Below are positions 56,745-64,000 of a stretch of 64,000 bases of DNA, one piece after another. The DNA lies in contig JAPDRO010000004.1 of the NCBI GenBank assembly GCA_030247885.1, forward strand, positions 930,001 through 994,000, written 5' to 3'. The notes beneath the pieces were generated by a model that did no database searches, was not told the origin of the DNA, and worked only from the letters and a program-made list of their open reading frames with translations. A program made the position numbers and the translations under genes. Position 1 is the first letter of the stretch. Each line of letters begins with the position of its first letter. The DNA is from Taxawa tesnikishii (nom. ined.) (Eukaryota; Ascomycota; Dothideomycetes; Dothideales).

Positions 56745-57827
56745 TTTACCACACTGGTTCACGACTCTCTTCCTAGTGCAGAAAAGTGGAGTGTATGGCC
56801 CTCTTTGAAGACAAACCTCACCTTTGCGCAAGAGGGTGTAGTGATGTTGGTATTGGGTGGTTAGCAGACGGGCTGGGCCCGGAGCTGACAGAGGGACGTT
56901 GTAATAATTGGACTGGAATGCCCTTGCTTCCTGCAAGGCATGCTTTAGTTGATTAAAACGCCGTTAAGGAGATGTCAGAAGGCAAGCGACAAGGAGATTA
57001 GGTATGTGGCATGCGATCGGTACCGGTCTTGCATGCATAGAACGCCATTGCCGGACCGGTCGTGTGCTCTGATGAGATTGTGTCATGCAACACGCCAACA
57101 CGACGCGAATCTCTTGACGCACTTCATCGAATACCGCAACTGGGTTTAGCTTCGATTACCCAAAAGTCGGGTAGTAAACCTTGTTTCCCCTGAGCGGGAT
57201 CGGCGATAGGCTCAAGAATCTCTAACAAACTCGCGCTTGAACCCCAGTTCCGGAAGTCCATCCGCCTCTTCTCCAACCACTCTAGCCCTCTGTGCATTGT
57301 ATGTGTTTCATGTTACAAATACACATATCATGAGGTGATGGCCGGTCATTGTGCCAACCCCTCACCTGTCCTCAGCCCGATGCGGAGTGCCGCGGCTGGA
57401 GACATCTCGACACCGGTTAACGATCACGACACGGGCATTGTATGCCCTGTTATTACCTGCCAACAAGATGCGTGGGACCTATCATCAAGCCCGGCCAGTC
57501 ACACACCGCTGGGGGAATAATGCTCTCTGCCGTTGAAGAGCGTGTCTGCCATGTGCTTGGGTACTTCCATAGATGTCAACATACTTGTGTATTCCTGCAA
57601 GGGTAACGATCTGCAACATTGCCGCTCTTCCGTCTTGCTGGCTGCTACACCTGCCTATCTAGTAGAGCAGCAATGCACCTTATAAGATCATAAACCCGTA
57701 ACTCCTCACTGACCGCCAGAAGGAAAAACCATTTGCGCTTGCCTTCCTTGCCATGTTATACTCATCCTTCTCTTCGCCTCCATCTGTTGAGATCAATGTC
57801 CTTCACGTCACGTACGGATAATGAACA
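56745..57827. other. divergent region between PHD and MFS genes
   Basis: About 1.1 kb between two divergent start codons. ORFs are short and unlike known families, and no repeats were seen. It presumably contains both promoters. Confidence 0.4.
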
Positions 57828-59584
57828 ATGGTAGCCGACTCCGCAAGCGGGAAAGATTCCCGGCCCAATCAGCATCACACACGGCACGGGGACCTGGACG
57901 CAGAAGATGTCGAAAAACAAGCCGAACTCGAGAAGAGGAGTTCCTCTGACTCTCCCGCTTCATCGCCCGTCGAGCAAACACCGGACGACAAGACAGTCAT
58001 ATCTTTCGATCATGATGACCCCGACGACCCGCACAATTGGCCGGAAAGGAAGAAAATCTTTGTCATCTTCCTGGGCATTGTTATGGTCTTGAACAGCACC
58101 ATTGGCAGCAGTATAGCGTCAGGCGCTACTCAAGAGATCTCGCGATATTTCCACGTATCTAACCAAGAACAGCTTGTCCTTCCTGTCTCAATATACCTTG
58201 TTGGCTATGTTCTTGGACCGTTGGTCTTCGGCCCCTTATCTGAGGCGTACGGGAGGAAATGGGTCATGATCGGCACGTTTGTACGCATGTCAAGTATACA
58301 GTTCAGTCAAGTCGTGCGCTTACTTAAACTCAGGCCCTCTTCACCGCCTTCACACTAGGAACGGCGCTGGCACCTAACTTTGCAGCTCTCATCATCTTCC
58401 GTTTGCTTGTGGGTGTAGGGGCTTCGTCTCCAATCTCTGTCGTAGGCGGGCATGTCACGCACCCGGACAACCTGATAAAACAGTTCTGACGCCGTACAGT
58501 ATCTACGCCGATGTCTACGCAGATGCTACACAAAGAGGTCGCGCTTTGACGATATTCATGGTAGCAACCACCTTCGGTCCTATCACGGGACCCATCATGT
58601 CCGGCTTCATTGCCCCCGTTTCCTGGCGCTGGGCTTTCTGGCTTAGCCTTGTCATCGCCGGAGTGACCTGGCCTTGCCTTCTCTTCAGCCCAGAGACATA
58701 CGGCCCAGTTATCCTAAAAACGCGCTGCAAGTCTGCGCCAGGAAACTGGAGACTCTAATATCGTGGCACCCATCGAGCTAGAGAACACGAACCTGAAAGA
58801 ACTGGTCACCGTAGTCCTGACGAGGCCAATGCGGATGTTGTGCTTTGAGGCGATAGTGCTGTGCAGTTGCTTGTACCTCGCCTTCGCATACGCCATCTTT
58901 TACATGTTCTTTCAGGCATTTCCAATTGTCTTCCAGGGCACTTACGGCTTCAATGCCGGTGAGGAAGGCCTGACTTTTCTGCCCATCGGCGTTGGAGCAA
59001 TCGTGGCGTGCGGCGTGTACCTCTGGTGGGACCGTATTCTCTCCAACGCGAAGGCGCGTGATCCGCCTGCGCAGTGGACGAAGAAGGAAGAGTACCGTCG
59101 ACTGCCGCTTGCGTGTCTGGGCGGACCGCTGTTCGTTATCTCCTTGTTCTGGCTCGGTTGGACCGCTCGTCCGGAGATCCACTGGATCGTGCCCACACTC
59201 GCGGCGTTGCCATTCGGAATGGGCTTCCTACTCCTCTTCATGGCACTGCTCAACTACCTCGTGGACGCGTACGAAGTCTTCGCCGCCTCCGCAACGGCTG
59301 CCGCTGCATGCAGCCGCAGTCTATTTGGCGTCTTGTTACCCTTTGCCGCGAAACCAATGTATACTCGGCTCGGTATCGCATGGGCGTGCAGCTTGCTGGG
59401 GTTTCTCAGTCTGGTCATGTGTGTCATTCCATTCGTGTTTATCAGGTATGGAGATAAGATCCGGGAGCGAAGCAAGTTCTGCCAGTTTTTGAGGCAGAAA
59501 CAAGAGGAAGAGGCACAGGAGAAGGAAAGGAAGAGGAGGGAAAGTGAAGGGCATCGAAGGGAGCCTCCGGAAAATATGGCTTGA
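57828..59584 (+). CDS. MFS multidrug-type transporter (DHA1-like)
   Basis: A major facilitator resembling the fungal fluconazole/polyamine DHA1 exporters. A hydrophilic acidic N-terminus ends in DDPDDPHNWPERKK, the usual DHA1 lead-in. The MFS signature is LSEAYGRKWVMIG, followed by RLLVGVGASSPISVVGG, ITGPIMSGFIAPVSWRWAFW and the family loop ETGDSNIVAPIE. Later helices include FVISLFWLGWTARPEIHWIV. Exons are 57828-58280, 58334-58449 and 58500-59584. Intron 1 is 53 nt. Intron 2 (58450-58499) begins GC, not GT, yet is required for GG-IYADVYAD. The frame breaks once at the A-run 58716-58720; this is the one case where a base appears added. Corrected length is 550 aa. Confidence 0.85.
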
Positions 59585-60293
59585 TTCAAGCAGGTACCGC
59601 CGTCCTTGGTTCAACCTGGAAATCGGCTTTGACAGGTATCGTCCTGCACGATCATTTTGGCTAGGGGCTGTTGCATCTCTCTTGTAGCGGGGCGTTGCTT
59701 GAGAGGACATGGGTCTTGTGTTTTCGTTGCATGGATCATTTAGCTGGTACTCCTCGTGAGTCAGGTCAGATGCTGCATCGTTCTAGTGTATGCCTAGGCA
59801 TGGTAAGGAGTTTTTGTCATGCTAGCATTCACCGCTGTTGTTCATATATAGCCTTCTTTCTTCCTCGTGACACCAAAGTGAGACTGTCCAAGAAGTGCGG
59901 GTCAGCCTGTATGCAGACGAATTCCGAGACGTCGACGTATCCATTGTTTGATCAGCTATGGGCTGGTCTTCTAAGGAGAACCAACCTGAGTGATTTCTGA
60001 TGGTCCTGTATCGCTCTTTGCCATATCCATCCTGCCAGCAACGCAACCTCGCTGGCTTTCACATGAATGTGATGCATACGAACATACGGCACGATTGCAA
60101 GGCTCCGTTTCCAGCCCTTCGGTTAACCGACAGGGCTGCCTTCCTTCGTTATCGTGTTATTGTGACAGCAATATGACGCCATGCCATACCACTTTGTCGA
60201 TTTCTCGATCCCAGTTTCTCAATCGGAGGAGCGAGAACTCGTCTTAACAATTATCGACACTTGGTGATATTTCGGCGCCGTACGGCTCGGAGA
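59585..60293. other. intergenic between MFS and hydroxylase genes
   Basis: A 709-bp stretch on the same strand as both neighbours. No ORF, repeat or RNA gene was recognised. Confidence 0.45.
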
Positions 60294-61051
60294 ATGGAGG
60301 CTTTTTGGTCGCGTGCCGTGTCGTCGGCCTCCCCGGCGACGATCGAACTGGTCGGAACTTTATCTGTTCAGTTGCTTTTTTCTGGCTTCCTTCTGCAACA
60401 TACCTGGCCTTGGACTCTATCGCGCCGAAACTATCGGACAGATACAAGATACAGCCGGCCCCCAAACAGCCATCGAGACAAGAAATATGGCGCTGTGTGG
60501 GTGTGGTGCTGCGGAACCAAGCACTTACCGCCATCATCAAAGTCGCTGAGCTCTCGCTATTGCATTGGCTTGGAATTGGCTCCCTATACCGACTCGACAA
60601 AAAGCTGCCAACACCCACGGAGTTTGTCCGCGACTTTCTTCTCTGTGTGATAGGTGCCGAAGTCATTTTCTACTACAGCCATCGCCTGCTTCATCATCCG
60701 AGGATTTATTCGCGGATCCACAAGCAACACCACCAATTTACGGCACCGATTGCGCCTACGGCTCAGTACTCTCATCCGATGGAGCATATCCTGTCTAATG
60801 TCGTGCCTCTCGCACTACCGCCTCAGCTAGTCGGCTGCCATGTCATCACATTCTGGCTGTTCTTGGGAGCTGCTCTCTTCGAAACGGTCACAGTACATAG
60901 CGGCTACGATTTCTTTTCGGGATGTGTCCGTATGCACGACCTGCATCATGAAAAGTTCATTGTCAACTACGGATCGCTGGGGTTCTTGGACTTCGCGCAT
61001 GGGACGCTTGTGATGGACGGCAAGCGCAGGAAGAAGACGGGTTCAGTGTAA
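60294..61051 (+). CDS. fatty-acid hydroxylase/sterol desaturase family enzyme
   Basis: A membrane di-iron oxygenase of the C4-sterol methyl oxidase/fatty-acid hydroxylase superfamily. Histidine boxes are HRLLHH, HKQHH and HDLHHEK, in the usual order. Membrane stretches include [20 protein letters not shown] and [18 protein letters not shown]. The start at 60294 gives [11 protein letters not shown]. The frame breaks once at the T-run 60376-60381; one more T joins VQLL to FFWLPS and gives 252 aa, a normal length. It probably acts in the ER. The exact substrate is not readable; sterol or long-chain lipid are the options. No sterol genes lie nearby. Confidence 0.82.
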
Positions 61052-61910
61052 CGGTCTCATTCGCTGAGCACCCTACGGCTGTAAACGCGTTCAACAAGTG
61101 TACACCTTGTTGCCTTTTTGGACTCAGACGTAAAGTTGTCTATCTGTTGATCGCGTCAACTACTCCGGACCGCCGACAGCCAGTTGCAGCTAGTACAGTA
61201 CAGTTGAGATGGATGCCATGTTGGCAGGTCATGCGAGTGTTCTGGGACACATTTCCCACCACCCATCCACCCAGCAGCAAAACTAGCCGAAACGGTTCGT
61301 AGCCATCAGTATGCTGGATGTACATTGGATGTCCAAGTCGGAGTGCACGTGTCAGGGCTGTTTTCACGCCGTGGCATGCGTCCATCGTTATCGGTGATGC
61401 CGATGCGGTGCTTTCTTGGATCGAAGGAGGCTACCACAACTTTCGAGACAAGTCTTGGGATTTCGGAGTAACATACTGCCAAGATGATGCTCGTGGGTTG
61501 ATGGTGTCCATACATTCTGTGGACGTGATACGCAGAGGGGAGCTGCGGGTACTCCTTGCAACGGATGAGCTATATTGCCTGCGTGGGCCTTCTCAACTGA
61601 GCTCCAGTTTCGTTCGCTCTTCACACATTCCGAACTCCGAACGTCGCAATACTGCAACATCGAATACCGTAAACCACTTTACCCGCGTGAGGTCTCCGAT
61701 GTCCATGCAGATCTCCACGTTACCCCGCACCTCCAAGGCTACAATCATGAGGGTGTGCAACCATTCACCACCTTGCTGTGACGGCATTCCCAATCCTTCG
61801 AGCCCTTGATTGATAAGACGCCGCAATAAAAGTCCAAACATCTCTCAGCCATAACATCAATCCCCATTCGAAAAACCTGGCTGATTGACGTTTGTCTCAA
61901 CGGATTCATA
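61052..61910. other. intergenic upstream of sugar transporter
   Basis: An 859-bp stretch. A 163-codon ORF at 61318-61809 shows no family resemblance and is overlapped by similar-sized antisense ORFs, so it is left out. It likely holds the transporter promoter. Confidence 0.4.
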
Positions 61911-63734
61911 ATGGGTAAGATCAGTGCCATGGCGAAGAAAGTGTTTGCCAAACCTCCTGGCTACGCGCTGGCTTGCGCTGCCATGTCTATCGGCAGCTTT
62001 CTGAATGGGTAGCTTTCCCACCGTCTCTGAACATACTACGATTCGTTGACACCGGCTTAGCTATGATACCGGCTGCATTGGTGCCATTACCGAGATGCAC
62101 TATTTCGAAGAAGTATTCGGCAAGCTGTCACCAACCCTACGTGGAACCACTGTTTCCTTGGTCATGCTTGGCGGTGTGCTCCCAGGGTTCTTCGCCGGTC
62201 AATTATCGGACCGTTTTGGAAGACTGAGTATCATATGCCTAGGTGCTGTGATATTCTCCCTAGGAGCGATACTTCAAGGTGCTGCGTTCCATCTACCAAT
62301 GTTCCTTGTTGGACGTGTGTTTTGTGGCATCGGAGAGGGTACTTGGATGTCAAACGTCTATGTGTGAGTATCATGGAGCGAGCCATGTCTTTTGACGGGC
62401 TCTTGACTGACGTGGCTGCAGCTACATCGCAGAAATTGCACCGTCTGCACGCCGTGGTATGCTGGCTTCTACGCCAGCCTTCATGGCGGCTACGGGTGTT
62501 TGCGTGGGCTACTTCACCTGTTACGGCAGTGTGCATCTAGGATCCAGTCTCTCCTGGCGCGTCCCTTACATTGTCCAGGCCGGATTGTCATTGATCTGGG
62601 CAACGAGCTGTTTCTTCCTGCCACAGTCCCCGAGATGGCTCCTCTTCCACGGCCAACGTGAGAGAGCTATTCAAGAACTGAAACGCCTGGACTTCAGCAC
62701 GGTTGAAGCAGAGAAGGATCTCCTTGGCCCTGCCGCAGAGCCGCAGAGACTTGCCCGGCCCGGCGCTGTCGAAGGGCTGGTCATGCTGTTCAGGCGACAG
62801 TACAGAAGTCGTACAATGCTGGCTCTGTTCGTGCTCGGAATGGTACAGCTTTGCGGTATTGACGGGGTGCTATATGTAAGTTTACCAATTCTGTATAACT
62901 AATGTTGTCGTTGTTGCTGACAAGACTTACAAGTACGCGCCCACGCTCTTCGCCCAAGCCGGAATTCCAGCCGCCAACTCTTCCTTCCTCGCCTCCGGGC
63001 TTTCCGCCATCCTCATGCTCGCTATTAGCATCCCAGTCACCATCTACGGCGACAAGATTCCGCGCCGCGCCAGCGTCCTGATCGGCGGCACGCTCCTCGG
63101 CAGCTGCATGTTCATCATCGGACTTCTGTACGCGACCGACTCAGTTCACGCAACAGGACCCGCGCGCTGGGTCGTCATCATCCTCGTCTTCATTTTCGGA
63201 CTCTCTTACTGTGCGACCTGGGGTGTAGTGGGCAAGATCTATGCCAGCGAGATCCAACCCCCAGCCACACGGTCCAGCGCCAACAGCGTAGCGTCGGGAT
63301 TGGGCTTCTTCACCAACTGGCTCGTGGCTATCACGACGCCGATTTTCCTCGCCCAGTCGAGATTCGGCGCTTATTTCCTATTCGCGGGCTTCTGCATCTT
63401 TACCGTCTTGGTGCTTGCTGCATACATGCCTGAGACGAAGGGACTAAGCCTGGAGGCGATTCAAGAAGCGTTCCGGCAGCCTGTTACGGGAGGTTCAAGG
63501 GTCACGAGCTACCTAAGGCGCTGGACGTTTGGCCGTAGAGCCGCTGCTACTCCTGTCTCTTCTGGTGCAGAATTGCCGACATCAGACAACGGCTCGAGTG
63601 ACAATGAGCAAGGCCGGGAGAGTTATGAGATGAGCGGTGGTATCCTGCAAGGGGTGGGTATCCTTCCGGATGCAGCCAGCAATACGTCGGCGCTGGAGTC
63701 GGGAGCACGGGTCGTCAGAATGGAGGCTGCGTAA
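61911..63734 (+). CDS. MFS sugar transporter (SP family)
   Basis: A proton-linked sugar porter. Exons are 61911-62008, 62061-62363, 62422-62875 and 62934-63734 (introns 52, 58 and 58 nt), giving 551 aa with an intact frame. Signatures: FLNGYDTGCIGAI in helix 1, GQLSDRFGRLSI, VGRVFCGIGEG, YIAEIAPSARRGML, PQSPRWLLFHGQRERA, CATWGVVGKIYASEIQP and the C-terminal PETKGLSLEAIQEAF. The usual PESPRWL box reads PQSPRWL, as in part of the family. The Ser/Arg-rich tail is cytosolic. The substrate is not identifiable by sequence alone; hexose, lactose or plant-derived sugars are possible. Confidence 0.92.
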
Positions 63735-64000
63735 TCTTGTAGTCCTCTAAGAGGGACGTGGACCATGTAAAAGAGTGTGTGTTTGCTAAAGCGGTTGCTG
63801 AGGGTTGAGAGATGAAGATGCGACCCACTGTAGTTCGCAATTTGTCGAGATAAAGCGCCGTACGCCTGCGTAGCCGTCTTCATGGCAGAAAGATCTCTTC
63901 CCGCTCGACTGTGGAAAAGTGCCTCGGCTCGATGTCCGAAGCTTCACAGCTCGACTCGACGCGTCGCGTCTTCCACTTCGCATCGGCATTTGCAGCTGTA
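63735..64000. other. right edge, no gene recognised
   Basis: The 3' flank of the sugar transporter gene. No coding evidence was seen before the window ends. Confidence 0.5.

Noticed and set aside
61318-61809. 163-codon ORF upstream of the sugar transporter
   Set aside because: No family resemblance and comparable ORFs on the opposite strand; insufficient support.
57828-63734. Biosynthetic cluster of two transporters and a hydroxylase
   Set aside because: No backbone synthase, P450 set or pathway regulator is present and the spacing is ordinary; three neighbours are not enough.

Overview
The window reads as gene-dense nuclear DNA of a filamentous ascomycete (Pezizomycotina). Dothideomycetes is the likeliest class, but that rests on remembered resemblance of the proteins and was not searched. 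The fungal signs are short GT-AG introns (mostly 42-100 nt), fungal-only families (a SomA-like LisH regulator, Sfp1, Ecm3-type carrier, Zn2Cys6 factor, large-subunit catalase) and a DNA transposon carrying the mark of repeat-induced point mutation (RIP). No rRNA, CRISPR, viral relic or convincing tRNA was recognised.

Layout. 1-4.3 kb: a short-chain dehydrogenase (-), a DUF218 protein (+) and a weak F-box-like ORF (-). 6.2-8.1 kb: Ecm3-like carrier (-). 10.0-11.9 kb: Pbs2 MAP kinase kinase (+). 13.5-16.0 kb: SomA/Flo8-like regulator (-). 17.1-19.4 kb: divergent Bet3 (-) and U5 snRNP WD40 protein (+). 19.9-24.3 kb: xylitol dehydrogenase (-) and the SAGA subunit Ngg1/Ada3 (-). 25.3-26.9 kb: membrane RING E3 ligase (+). 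28.9-31.2 kb: Sfp1 zinc-finger factor (-). 33.9-37.5 kb: divergent Dus3 (-) and Bap31/Yet3 (+). 38.1-41.0 kb: RecQ helicase (+). 42.3-44.6 kb: large catalase (+). 44.7-47.2 kb: a truncated Zn2Cys6 factor beside a RIP-mutated Tc1/mariner element. 47.5-51.3 kb: divergent Ubc11/UbcH10-type E2 (-) and an amino-acid/GABA permease (+). 52.1-56.7 kb: an unrecognised conserved-looking gene (-) and a PHD-finger protein (-). 57.8-63.7 kb: MFS drug-type transporter, fatty-acid/sterol hydroxylase-family enzyme and sugar transporter, all (+).

The genes are mostly single-copy housekeeping and signalling genes (splicing, ER-Golgi transport, tRNA modification, chromatin, ubiquitin, osmostress MAPK). They do not form an obvious biosynthetic cluster or one shared pathway. 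The right end is richer in transporters and metabolic enzymes.

The most striking window-wide pattern is technical. About twenty coding frames are broken by one missing base, nearly always in a run of 3-6 identical bases. Restoring the frame gives a normal family protein each time, and the broken genes include ones expected to be essential. This looks like uncorrected homopolymer error rather than gene decay. About ten other genes, including the 2.3-kb catalase and 2.9-kb RecQ genes, read cleanly. I found no convincing undescribed system. The best biological leads are a 9-nt microexon in bet3, two apparent GC-AG introns, a RIP-killed transposase whose catalytic Glu reads Lys, and a 12-copy hexamer array in intron 1 of the xylitol dehydrogenase gene.
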